From the NCBI GenBank assembly GCA_001600455.1, contig BCKC01000009.1, positions 62,001-126,000 of the forward strand: a stretch of 64,000 nt of DNA, written 5' to 3'. Shown one piece after another: positions 20,714-33,392 of this stretch (position 1 is the first letter of the stretch; every line of letters starts with the position of its first letter). The position numbers and the translations under genes were made by a program. The notes under the pieces are model-generated. The model saw nothing but the letters and a program-made list of their open reading frames with translations, searched no databases and was not told the DNA's origin. The stretch comes from Endocalyx cinctus (lineage: Eukaryota > Ascomycota > Sordariomycetes > Amphisphaeriales > Apiosporaceae).

Positions 20714-23700
20714 ATTTAGTGATTAACTAACTCTGGAGGCACGAAACCGATGATTTTGAATAGTTTAGCCAGATATATATATATATATTTGTATATTTGA
20801 GTTGTAGATTTAATTAATAAATAAATAAAGGATAGTGAATAATTATAACTCCAGTATCAGCCATATCCGTAGTTTCTCCAGTCATCATTGCGAATATATA
20901 CCTAGGTATATTATAATATATATACTTATATATCCATAGTATATAACTCATCTCTAAAACCCGAAAAAAGAAGCTTCCAAGGTTTGGTTTTATGATTTAA
21001 ATCCGAAAATGACGTCGAAAGAAAGTTTATGGACATGTCCACCGTCCATCCCAGTTAATCCACACAAATAGATTTGCAAGTTAGGGTTCGTGATACCTAC
21101 GTACGTATGTACATACATACATATACATATTCAAAGATGGAGGTGTTCCTGTTGTGAAATCTTATATGTGATCTGTTTATGATCTTCTCCTACCCTTCTA
21201 CGACTTCTATCTTACAAACCTAAGACAATCAATCTACCTTTATATCCATCTATCCTGACGACGGAGCACGATCATATCGGAGCCCCTCGGAGAGAAACAA
21301 AAAGAAAAAAAAAAAAAAAAAAACAAGCCAAGAATAATACAGTAATAATTTAATATTATATATTCAATATTTTTTTTATGATTATTTTGGTTTTGTAATC
21401 CCATTTTTTTGTTATTATACATATACAGCGGTTTATCTCAATCTATCTCAACCGTGAAACTTGCTCTCTCTTTCGATCAAGGGCAATCAAAATGAAAATA
21501 AAGGTCATCAAATGAAACTTGGACGTCTCTTCTTATTTTATACCCTTCTTGGCCTTTTTTTTTCTTCTTCTTCTTCCTTTTCTTCTTCTTCCTTTTCTTA
21601 GGCCTCCCTCTTTCTCTCTTCATCCTTATCTCGTCTTTTTCCAAAATAAAGCTAGGGCGACCTAGTTATCATTGTTCTCTCTTCCGTTATAATTCGCCTT
21701 TTTTTCTTTCTTTTTTATTATAAGGCCAACCAATATACTCTCTCCCCAATGCTGAAATGCGCGTGCGTCAAATGTGCATGCGTGTACGGCCGAGTCGGTA
21801 TGGATGTTTTCCGACGAATTGCAGGCGGGCTGATTATTTTCCCTCTCTTTCTTTCTTTTTTTATTTTCACCTCGTCAAATAATCCAAAAAAAACCCCTAC
21901 ACCAAACAGTTGGCATTGACGACACCCTGCATTTGACCTTCGATGACTTGTTTCATATTGAATGCCGAGATCAATAACAGAAAAAAAAAAAAAAATAGAA
22001 AATAGAGAGACCAAGTAAAAGAAAAACTAGAAGAAAAATAAAGTAAAAACTGACATAACTAATACATACTCGGACATGCCGGGGGGATACACCAAATGCC
22101 GCACGAAGAAAATCCTAATCGCCAATCAGAATACTGACCCTCCATGACTTTTTTTTTTTTTTTTTCCTTCTTTCTTTTCATGGCGACGCCCACACGTACT
22201 ACCGATACAACGGTTAACCAGATAATAATTATTCCAGCATATAGATGTGCACTTATTTCTTTTTCTTTTTTTTTATTTGCTTTCTGCATCGAAACAGGTT
22301 TGTAATGTTGCCAGGATGGGGTCAGGTTGATCCGAGCCATGATTTGGCTTTGTCGGATGATGACCTCCTGGTTCCGCTCACGCCCATTTTATATGGTTCG
22401 TAATTTTGGAGAGAAGGAACACCCGAATGGACAGCAGATAATAAAATTATGATGCAGTAGTAAGCGGAGAGTAACCCGGAACAGGTGTTTGACAGATTAG
22501 GAACCAAGGTGAATAGAAAATAAACGGCAAACGCAAAGGTTATGTCAAGTGGAGGGGGGCCCAGGCAAAATTTTTCATACTACACGACAAAAGGTCTTGC
22601 GCAATGAATGGGTGGCGGGTGTGGTCTAGCGTTTCTTGTAACTCCCACACGTTACCGTATTTATCGGCTCTCCTCGGTTATGTTTGGGTGTGGGGAGACA
22701 AGCATGATCAGGCCCATCCTCGTTGGCATCCCGCGTCGCTTTTCGATCCGTCATCCCATAACGGGTTAGAAAGGGTAACAGAAAGAGTGAAGATGATAAA
22801 AAAGAAAAAGAAAAAAAGAAAAAGGGCAGAAATGTCGCCACAGAGAAGGTAACCACACCTTGATCACAGACACAGAGTCCTATACGGCCAGGTGAAACTC
22901 GTCCTATGTCCTAGGGGAAGGATCCGGAAGCAACGTATATGTCGAGTAATTAAGACTTTATTGACAGATGTCGACCTGGTAATAACCCGTGCCTGCATAG
23001 ATGTGGTGCAACCCAACCGCGAAACGCCGCCACTTTATATGATAGTCTCCATTCCCGTAAACGTTGGAAGCAACTCGGGGACCGCCGTGCGTGGGGCATA
23101 CTTGGCAACACCACTGGACCTATACGTCTTCCAAGGATAGGATAGAAACCCCAACTTTTGAAACGCTCACCATGTTTAAAAGAAAGACAAAAGTGAAAGA
23201 GAAGGGGGGGGAAGGGGGGTTGGGAAAGGTGGGCAGGATATTAGAAGAAAGAGAAAAAAAAAAAAGAAAGAAAGAACGAAAGAAAAATCACAAGACCCAG
23301 CCCAGCCAGTCCAGTCTATCGAAATAAGGTAAGGTAAGGGAGTGTAAGAGAAAATGTTTCCGAAGGGGCGGAGCATTCCATGCATGGGTAGGAACAAACC
23401 CGGGTGTGTATAACTGATGTGGAGAAAACATGAAAATAAAATAAAAAAAACTATGACGAATCGATGCAAGGTAAAGTGGTAATTTAATTCGAATATGGCA
23501 TAAGAAACGAAGGCGGACGAGCCGGCAAAGAGGTAATCATCCGGACTCTCAACGGTAAGAAGGCGAAAGATAACTAAAGGATTGAAGGCGTAGATCCCTG
23601 TCGGTATATCCCTCCCCACCTCCCCTCTTCCTTCATGTACCTGACAGCGGGACATCTGCCGCCCAAGGTATGCACATCAACCCAACCCCGCCTCGAGAGC

Positions 23701-23854
23701 AACGTCGTACAGCAGCTGGCCATCGCCCAAGCCTGCTTGCATCGCACCAACCGGGATTGAATCATACAAGTAATAGTCGTTATTATATAGACGCCCTCCT
23801 AGGTTAACGAGAGAAGGGAAGAAGATGGGAAATTCCTTTTTTTTTAAAAAAAAA
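20714..23854. other. 3.1-kb gene-free stretch
   Basis: Contains TA-rich dinucleotide runs (20635-20660, 20771-20790), the perfect palindrome TATACCTAGGTATA (20897-20910), poly(A)/poly(T) runs near 21306-21324, 21981-21995 and 22147-22165, and GA/CT-rich tracts at 22795-22830 and 23190-23290. Several frames of 60-160 codons exist but are built from these tracts. I see no spliced gene or RNA gene. It may include 3' UTR of the regulator gene. Confidence 0.5.
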
Positions 23855-25578
23855 TTACGCCCCGCGGAGGCTTCCCGCAGATCGTCGGTGGTGAGTGTCT
23901 GATACTTGAATATGCGAGGAACCGCGGCTGCTACTGCTGCTGCTGCTGACACCGCCGCTGTCACTTGCCGACGTCGTAGCTCCTCCGTCGTAGGTACTGC
24001 TTCCCTGCGACGACGTCACCGAGACCACGTAGGGTTGAGAAGACGAAGTATGAATGTGGTGAGACTCGGGCACGTACTGATGCCCGTTGGAAAGCATCGA
24101 ACCGGTATTCGTAGCTGTGCCTCCTCCGCCGGAATGGGAATGGTGAGAATCTCGTCCGGAATGACCGTCGCTGTAGATGTAGCTTAGGCCCGAGCCCGAA
24201 TCTTCGGCCGACCGGAGAGATTGGTCACCGGAGCTGTAGAGGCCATCGCCGGTCGTCGTCTGAGCCGCGGCCCGATGATGCGATACGCCGCCGGCGGAAG
24301 ACTGGTACGGTGATTCGAAACGCGAATTCAAGCTAGTATATCCCACGTCGGATATGTTGCTCGTCGGAGATGCGGTCTTGCTGCTGCCGGAGTATTGCGA
24401 CTGTGGAAGGCCTTCGCCGCGATGGTAGCTGCTCGAGCCGGTCAGGGTTCGATTCACCGAAGAATGGAGACGATCTGGTGGTACCATGCGCTCGGTAGAA
24501 CTAGGTAGCGAGGCGGCCATGCTGGAGAGGGAAAAGCCGTGGGAATCGCTATTCACCGCCGAGCGGTGAGCTAAGCTTCCGTAGGAATAGGAATGGGCCT
24601 CGGGATCAACGTATACGGGCTTCCCCGATCCGTACCGTCCGTATCCTTGCACCATCTGAGTGTTGGTAGTAGCATCTTGGCCCAATATCGGATACGCGGA
24701 GTAGTTAAGACCATAATTGACACCGTCTTCGCCGTAGGCACTCGTCCAGCCCGGTAAAGTGGAATAGTAGCCTTTGGGACTGACCCCGTACGCGTTCGGG
24801 TTGCGGGCAAGCGAGTTTATTAATACATCTTCGGCCGTCGAAAGTGAGTCCGAATATTCCGTGTTTAAAGAGGGCATGGCGCCCCGAGAATGTGTGGCGT
24901 AAGGGCGTGCGGCTTCGAGGTTATAATTATAGTCGCTGCCGTCGTTTCTGAGTAGAGGTGCCTCCTGAGAAGCTACCTACAGATCAAAATCCAATAATCA
25001 CGTTAGAATAAGGCCTCTAAATACGCTAAAGCACCCTCTTATCTGAAGTAAACTAAGAAAAAGAAAAAAAAAAGAAAGAAAAAAGGGGGGGAAGATAAGG
25101 GGGTTAGGTAAGGTGTACCCGTAGAAAGAGGCAAGGTTCGTAGCCTGCGTTTTTGCAATTTGAACAAGGAGCACCGTTACCTGGATCACCACTGCACCGA
25201 ATCTTGCGCTTGCGGCATCGACCACACTGTTCCGATATTATTTCATCTCAAGGTCAGCCTCCGGAAACATTAAAAAGGAAACAGCAAAGAAGAAGGGTTT
25301 ACGGGGTTGTCCTTTTAGGCTTTCGATACGTGCGTAAGGAGCCGAGGACGAGGAGTGGAACATAGGAAAGGGGCAAAGGGGAGAGCTACCGCTACGGCGA
25401 TTCTCTTTCGCGGTTGATTGGGGTCCTCCCGGTCTTCCATTATGCTCGTTCTGGTATCGTGAGAAGAAGGATGGTAACGGCGATCTGAAAAGCTGGGATT
25501 GAAGGAATAGGGCGGACAAGCGCGACTATATCTTCTGCCCGTGTCGCCAGGAGGAGAATAGTAAGCCGGGTTCACCAT
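23855..25578 (-). CDS. Zn(II)2Cys6 transcription factor, isolated regulator
   Basis: Nuclear DNA-binding regulator of 472 residues in three exons: 25578-25390, 25226-25119 and 24976-23855. Both introns (163 and 142 nt) are phase 0, and the first splits the DNA-binding domain: joining gives IAVACGRCRKRKIRC, the standard family junction. The cluster is Cys64-x2-Cys67-x6-Cys74-x9-Cys84-x2-Cys87-x7-Cys95, ending in CLFLRV, as in a widespread group of Pezizomycotina regulators. The rest has Tyr/Ser/Gly-rich low complexity, a poly-Ser run and no fungal-TF middle homology domain that I can see. Without splicing only the 340-residue C-terminal part would be noticed. Gene-free DNA of 3.1 and 7.8 kb flanks it, often the mark of a developmentally controlled regulator. 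Confidence 0.88.
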
Positions 25579-26765
25579 TGTTCTCGTGGACCCTTGAATA
25601 AGGCCTTGCGGACAGCTGCGTCAGAGACAAGCGTGCGAATGTTCGGTCAAAGGAAACCCGTCCTGTCGGAGGTTTCTTTCGAAGGAAGATCTTTTTTTTT
25701 TTTTCTTAAGAGAGAGATAGAGAGAGGGGGGGAGAGAGAGAGATACGCTTGGGTCCTTTTCGGTTTCGTTCTGCGACTGCAGGAAACAGATTGATGAAGG
25801 ACAAGACGATCAGAAGAAGGGAAGATGATAGCCAGGGGGCCCAGATTGCCTAACTTGTTGATTGTCTGACGATTGGCTGTTGATTGCAGTTATTTTTTTT
25901 TTCTCGCCTGTAATGATCTCAGCTTAAATTGGTCGAGATTCACCAGGTCTCTAGTGTTGTCAGACTTGAGTGTTTCAAAAGACAGGTCAAATATGGAAGT
26001 TTGCAGAGGACTATATGAAAAGGAAAATCAGTTGATGAAAGGGGGAAAGATGAAGAAAGTGCTTGGGAACCTGCAAGTTCCTATTGATGTTATAAACTAC
26101 TCGTACGACTCTACGCACACACAAAGCATGTCAAGGTCGGAGAAAGGGTTTTAGAATTTTTTTTTATTTTTTTTTCTGTTTGTAGGTCGCTAAGCTTGTT
26201 CAAGATACCATCAAGAAAGTTATGTTATAGATCAGGTGCTCCATACAATTTATTATTATTACTATTCTTATTTGCTATTAATTTTTATATATATATAATA
26301 TACTTCTACTGCTATAGCACCAGTCCATATAATTAATACAGTACCGTATTTTATGGTCCTTTTTTTTTTTCTCTTAAAAATTTCAATGTTATTGGGTCTT
26401 GTCACACTCTTCGGATAGCTGCATGCAGAGATAGAAAGAGATAGAGAGAGGGGAGTCCACGCCCCCGTTCATAGGATACAGTGTACGGCGGCCCCCTCCT
26501 CCCTAATCTTCTTGCGTGTAAGAGCCCGTCAAAATAATAACAATATAAAAAGCACGATTTCATGCAAGCAGCAAGGATTGCACATATCTATAGAATATCC
26601 TTGGGTCGATCTGATTGATGATGTTGAAGGCATGGTGGAGCCCGCAGTAGAAATAAAATTAACACATCTCATTCGTGTAAGACTATGTTATCCTGGCGCT
26701 GGTTCCAGGTATTTGGTTTTACAAGAAGTCCATACATATAGACGTGAAGAGCCTGTGGGGTCGAA

Positions 26766-26794
26766 CGTAGGTCATCGTAGGTCAGCGTAGGTCA
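26766..26794. repeat. Three phased CGTAGGTCA direct repeats
   Basis: The 9-bp word occurs at 26766, 26776 and 26786, exactly one helical turn (10 bp) apart. It lies about 1.2 kb upstream of the start codon of the isolated Zn2Cys6 regulator, so it may be a cis-element of that gene. Confidence 0.6.
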
Positions 26795-29700
26795 GGAAAC
26801 TCCCGTTTCTGAAAAGACTTATACCTGTCTCTCTTCACGTTCCTGTTCCTGGCGCTTAAGCGGCACGGTGATATGATTTACTTAGATAAATCAATCAGAA
26901 AATTACGGTCAGCCACGATGACCACTTCGCAGCGTCTAAAGGAAGATACCGTGTCAGTTCCACCCAATCCGCAGGCAGTGTTATGTTTAAAAAGGAATGC
27001 AAGAAGTTTGGCGAGTGACAAAGTTCTACAATCATAAGGAACTGCTCGTGTTGTCCCCGCAGGTTAACCCTTGCCGAGTTAGATATTTATCTAAGAAAAA
27101 TGAGAGACATGAAAGGCGTGAAAAAAAAAAAAAAAAAACAAGAGACATGAGAGATGAGAGAAATAGGAGTAACTTGTGACTAGCGATCGTATTGGATTCG
27201 CCGAAAGCAAACATGATCAGGTTACCTTTCTCAACGGCTTTCGTCCCACTGAAGCAAACGTAATGTGAGACAATGTCACGACTAAAAGATGCACATCAAA
27301 TTTTTTTTTCTAACAGTATCCGCTCTCGAGACATTAGTTCAACGTAATAAACTCAGTTACCAGGCTAATGAAATAATGAAATATGTGTAATTCATAAGAT
27401 GCCATATATGTTAAGGAAGGCCGTGAATGATACAAGCCAGGAAGTAGGCCGAGTTGTTACGGGCTCGAAAACTATACTACTAGGATTAATGCTAAGACCA
27501 CGAGGTTTATCAAAATATTTCCTTTCCTCCGAAAATAATGATGACGATGAAAATTAATTAATAATAAGTCAATAGAATCTCACCGTCTTTAAGATATGAT
27601 GATGTGGCGGTGATTTGGACAAGGTTTCTTTTACAGGCACCAATGAGAAGATTAGTCAAGTTACCATTAAGCGATGGTTTTTATATTTGCCATTAAGGGA
27701 ATTGAAATGAAAACAAATCACTGAAACCGAAGAAGCAGGGGGGGAAATAAAGAGAGAAGAAAAAAAAAGGACAAGAAAAGAAACGAAAGGAAAAGAGGGA
27801 AACGCTGCAGCATATTCGGTGAGCGTAACGCAAACGCAAGTAACGTTGAAGGAGGCATACAACTTTAGCTCCTGTGAAACCGGAGTTGAGTTCCTGTCTT
27901 GACGGACCCATTTCTGCCGTGTTCTCCTGAATATACGGATTCAAAGTATATTCGATGTATATCTTATTCCAAAAAAAAAAAAAGAAAAAGAAAAACGTAG
28001 TGCCGTCTCAACCTTCAGGACGATTTGATTCCCATATTTATTTCAAGTCGCTTGACCCTGCCGATATATGCATCACTACGTTAGAAGGAAGCATACAATT
28101 GGTTATAGACAAGACACATTAAGGGAACTAGCGGCAAATGCTATAGTTGACATCCAACGTCCATGTAGGTGACCTGTCACTTTACGTTTTTCCACCTAGT
28201 AGAATTCTTTTTCTTTTTCTTTTTTTTTTTCTTCAACGGGACAGGACGGTGGTTTGATTGAAGCATCCGATTCGACGAGATAGGGGGCAGTAATCAAACA
28301 GTCACGTGCAGATGAACACGAGAGAAAAAAGAAAAGTACCTTAGGTAGGTTCCGCACAAACAAAAACAAAAAAAAAAAATCGTACATGGGTGCGGCATCC
28401 TAAATCAAACCCTTATTAATAGGATGAGCCTCGTGGCGATATAGATGCGTTACACCGATCCATGTTAGTGAAAAAATAATGATTTATGGATGTACTCCAA
28501 TAAGGGTCAGTGCAACACCAGAGGATGGGGGTACGTATGTCCATCTCCGCATAATAATATTCCGACGGATCGAACGTACTTTCGAGGTAAGCGATCGGAT
28601 TCTGCGACGCTACGTAACTGTCAATTTATGAACCGTTAGACTTCCGGCAGCTGAGAGTAAAGTAGATATCAATCCCGATTTCACCGTCACATCAAACAAA
28701 CATGAGGCTCGCCAGTCGTATAGATATATAGACTAGTGACTAGGGTGTAACCAAGGAGAAGAAGAAGAAAAAAAAAAGAAGAAGAAGAAAATGGAAGAAG
28801 TACGCTCTAGTATAGTGTAGTATAGGTGTGTGCGTCTCTCCGTTTGGCTTCAATAGGAAGAAGAAAAGAAGATAACAGTGCTTAAGTGGAAATGAGCTGG
28901 GCGATGGACTGGGGCTAAACAACCTATTAAATGACAGCTTCGGAAATCAGTCTCAATTATACATCGCAAAAAAAAAAAAAAAAAGATTTGACTATGGCTT
29001 GTTTTTTTTTTTGTTTTTTTTTGGATAGATGTAATCATGTCGCCTCAATCATTGATTCAGTTACTTGTTCCGACCTATTCCGCCTCGAGTCATATTCTTC
29101 GTCAAGCTTCCGGGCGTCCTATCGTAACAGCGTGGGTAATGGGTATACTGTGTTAGTGTACGTTGGTTGATCACCACATGGCATTTCGTAGCTAATATTG
29201 GGAATACGGAAACTTTTTCTCTTCCCCTCTACCTGAACCCCCCCTCCCCTTCTTTCCTGGCTCTTTGAAGATATGCGGGTTCTTGCAGGCCCCGCTGTCA
29301 CTTTTCTGTACACTAAAAGAGAAGACTGCACCTAGCCGTAAATCGTATCACTAGCCATTCATATAAGTAGCCAAAATTAAATGACCGGGGAAGATAGGCT
29401 TTGGGGGTCCAGCAGAAGAACCCAGAATCCGGCACCGAGCTGTTCTCAGCCTGTCAACGAAGGTTCCAATAGTCTAGAGTCACGTTACCAAACAGATCTA
29501 AACGGGTAGTTCTAAGATCTCGGCCGTGAACAGCATACCCCGGGGTGTCAACCATCTTGATCATAGTATAGATTTAATGAAACCGAGAATAGCCCTGGAA
29601 ACGACGACGCCTAGCGTGTTTGGATACCTTATAGGCCCACGGAGATTTTTTGACTTCAGCTGATCGAATGAAAGGGAGCCGTAATTGGTTATTTAACTAC

Positions 29701-30481
29701 GCGTCTCGTGATTAGTAAAAAAAAAAAAAAAAAAAAAAGAATGGTCTATTTGACCAGTTGCATATCACGATACAAAGAGGAAGAGGAGCGCGCGAGAGAG
29801 ACAGAAAAAGAGACGGGGAGAATGACTCGATTTGCTGAACCAGGTAATATGATCGTGTTTCACAGACTCAGCCAGAAAATTGAAATAGATTTCTCCGCGC
29901 TTTGCATAGTAGGGGGGGTCATCTTTCCTAGCGCGTCCGTAATAATAGCCTTTGTATGACGAAGGCAAGTCTCTGTCGAGACGATGCGGCAACGATGGTC
30001 GGTAAGGATGAGGATTCCGACAGAATCATACGTAGTGCCATATTAACGAGGCGGAAAACACGCCGGTCTCTCTTAGATTTGTTAGATGATAAGTAGAAAG
30101 CTGATCATCCCATCGATAACCACCCGTTTTCATGACCGTATACCGAGACCGTTACTGCTGCGACGGAGAAAAAGTTTACGAATGGACATATAGGTCGATC
30201 CGGCTAAGACAAGAGACGCGAGACATCTGGTGAGTTTGAGTAAATGTGTGTGAGATGGGTTCAAATCAAGGCTAGGGTATACTATAAAATACGTCTTCTT
30301 GGGTTGCACGGGCGTGGGGACCTTGCAGCAGGTATAATAACGGTGCAGCAGGCGAGCAGCAGTAAATATCAAGAAAGTAACACATAAACTTATTAGATTA
30401 AATTGGGCTACTATAGGCAAACAAGTTATGATCCATGGAGACAAAGGAGGAAAAAAAAAAAAGTCGCAGGAATAAGGGATC

Positions 30482-30514
30482 TAGCATTAGCATTAGCATT
30501 AGCATTAGCATTAG
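30482..30514. repeat. Hexamer array (TAGCAT)5
   Basis: Five and a half tandem copies of a 6-bp unit within the gene-free region. It resembles a telomere-type period but not a known fungal telomere sequence, and it is short and internal. Confidence 0.9.
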
Positions 30515-33392
30515 AGGTAGATAAAGGGAGCGAAAAGGGGAGAAGATAGAAAAAAAAAAAAAAAAAAGGTAATAGGTCACCGCTCGGGGCGTCGTGTCGT
30601 ATTCTAACGGCTCGGGCAGCAATTCCCAATTCGAGAGTGGCGGACATTGGGATTGTCAATGACTTGGAAGAGTAATAATCAGAGAATTGAAGATGAGACT
30701 TTGAGATGAGAAGCCCCCACGGTCGGAAAAGGTTTGAAGTTCACAGCCTGCAGTGACGGCCTCGCTGGCTGAAGTCTTTACGCCTTTAATGCAGGCGGCC
30801 ATGGGTTTATGCAGAACATTCTGAGATGCTCGAATCTTTTCGAGATTACCGTCGTGGAAAATAGGTTATGTATTCAGGTTGTGCAAATATGCCACATTAC
30901 AACCCAGCTGCGCCGACACGTACCTAGCTAGGTACCTAGGCAGCTAGGTTAGGGTAATTGGACGGGCTGGAGGAGGGGACTGGGGGATGGGCATAGTGGT
31001 CCGATGTGCTGGACCCGGAGCGTCGGCTGGTCATCCTGGAATACTTATCCTAATTTTGATTCGGATGGGACCCCCCTATTTCCCCGACTCCGATCATAAA
31101 AGCGCATCTTATTAAGGCTACGAAACAAACGTCGGGACTGCGTCTTGTAGGATAAAATGAGTTCTTGACTGATCGAGCGAGCATAACATGGGGCGGATAG
31201 GCTTGTAAGACATGGAGATCATCTGATAAGATGCGGCCGGGGAAGCATCCGGCCTGCTGTCGAGGTCTGATTATGCACGTCGGCCGCTCGCCGAAGCTAT
31301 TAAGCTAGTAGTTGTCATGCGTCATGGTTATTTCTTCTTCCTATTGACTGATTGAACGCATACAACTATATACGTACTGGATGGATAGATATGGCCGTAG
31401 GAGAGAGTGTGTGCGTACTTAAGTATAGGTATGCAATTTTATAATGCAATTTTATATGCAGACTAATCTCCTGGACAGAGTGCGCCAAACTAAGAATGAA
31501 TTGTTGATTATTCTAACCTCCTACACTTAGAGATCATGATCATACCAAAATAGAAATTGAAATCGAAACAGAGAAATCGGTTGTTAAGCAATCTGGCTTG
31601 ATACATTCTACATGACCTGCGCTGCATAAATTTGAGTACTTCAATAATATTAAGCAAGTTAACAAGTAATTTACAGTACACCAAGCACCTAAAGTTTGTG
31701 CGCCACAATCATTCAGCCCCTTGAATATTCTGAGACTCCTTAACTAGGTGTTCTTCAACATTAAAGACATCAAGGAATAATAAGGGGAGGAGGGGAAAGT
31801 GGACATATCATGTCTTATCCTCCTCTAAATCAAAATCATACGGTCGTAGATATATGAATGGATGTTTCGGCATCTTCAACATTATGTATAAACCTATATG
31901 CGACTGTGTCTAGCCATAACCGACCTTCTTTTTGGGCCCCCTTTTTTTCATCTTCATCCATTCGTCCATAAAAAAAATCTTCAAGCTGCACCTGCGTGTT
32001 TCCACAGGTGTGCAACGTCGTACCGAGACAAACCAACAAAAAGATTTTTTTCCCCTTCTCCTCAGAAGCAGAGCCATTCATTTTCTTTCATATACTTGGT
32101 AGAAGATCATTTCTTTTTCACTCCCTTTGTTTTCGTCAGAAAAGCTTGGTGGTCTTTTTTTTTTTTTTTTTTTTTTTTCTTCGGGGTGGGGGGTATGGGA
32201 CGACATGAGACTACAAGGTGAGGATGTTCCAAACCTCATTCATTCCGGATCATTCTGATACTGCAGCCGCAATCATGTTTCTTGCCCCCTTTTTCGATCT
32301 AAGACGTACTTTGACTCTGAAAGATCATCGCTTTCCCCTTCTTTCTTCCCTTTCCTAGGCTTACCTGTACCGTTTACTGTTTTCATTTGGTGTCTCAACA
32401 GATACAACTGAAGCAAGAACCTCAGCGCTCTGCAACTGCTGATCCTAACATTCAAGTGTATAGCTAACCACAGAGAAGGCTAGAAAGCTGGTACAATTAT
32501 ATGAAATCTAAGTCATAGTATATCATGGGTAAGTCATACGTATACGTAGGCGAATAAGGATACTAGGTACCCCCAACAACACGAGACAGCGAGGTAACCT
32601 CAAACTCAACAAAATCGAGGTTGGAATATATTACTAGATAACAATCAGCCACGCTAGTTCAGAGTGACCTACCTTTAAATCAAGAAACTACTTCGTTGAA
32701 GCCCAACCGTCAGTCTACCCTAGTATGTATAGTTTATCAACCCAATTGCAGTTTCTGGCCGACCGGTTTACAGTATAGCACAAGTCTTAAGCCAGAATTA
32801 CACGACATTATAAATCACCCATAGCTACCGTCTTTCTCTACCCTTCCCGTTACTACATATTGAATTTATATCGGCAGGGAAGGGATGTTCATCAGAAGAG
32901 AAAGGAAGAATCAGACGTTTAGCCACTGGCTGTTAAACAACTAGATATGTATGAAAATGTATCGTGTATTAATGTGGAAAGCTAGCGTGCGGGAAAGGCA
33001 ACAGGTTTATGTCGTGCCCGAAGACATGGGCGCCTACTGAGATTGATGTATAGACGGGCAGGTATATTTATATTCTCATGATTTTTTTTTTTTCTATAGA
33101 GGTAGGAGTAAGGGGAAAGAAGAATGAGCACGATCATCGTCGTCAATAGCGACCTAAAAGGAAAGCGGCCAGGAGACGATGCGCGGAAACCTCGCGCTCC
33201 CAAGACTCAAATAATCTTGTCCGTTTTGATTGTCCTCTTCCCATTTCAGAAAAAGTATTGTCACGCAGCTTTATAGACTTCACCTTTACCATGCGCTCAT
33301 CGAGAAAAGGAAGGTTCGCGCGAGGAAATGTGGAATTCGATATTTTCATTCGTGTGAGCAACTTTTTATTGAATTATTGACAATATGAAACA

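Larger units (their letters stand above)
25579..33392. other. 7.8-kb gene-free region upstream of the regulator
   Basis: No frame here has recognisable domains; the longer ones are translations of poly(T), CT or GA tracts. Structure seen: phased CGTAGGTCA repeats (26766-26794), a GCATTA hexamer array (30482-30514), TACCTAGCTAGGTA palindrome (30921-30934) and poly(A)/(T) runs near 27121, 28969, 29717, 30550 and 32156. The part from about 30700 to 31310 is less AT-rich than its surroundings and could hold an untranslated RNA, but there is no specific evidence. Confidence 0.5.

Noticed and set aside
30231..30290. Possible tRNA T-arm (GGGTTCAAATC)
   Set aside because: The flanking bases do not pair as a T-stem and no A box or cloverleaf is found upstream; a similar check failed at 18925 (GGTTCGATC) and 8057.
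30482..30514. Hexamer array considered as interstitial telomere
   Set aside because: The unit is not TTAGGG and the array is only about five units long.
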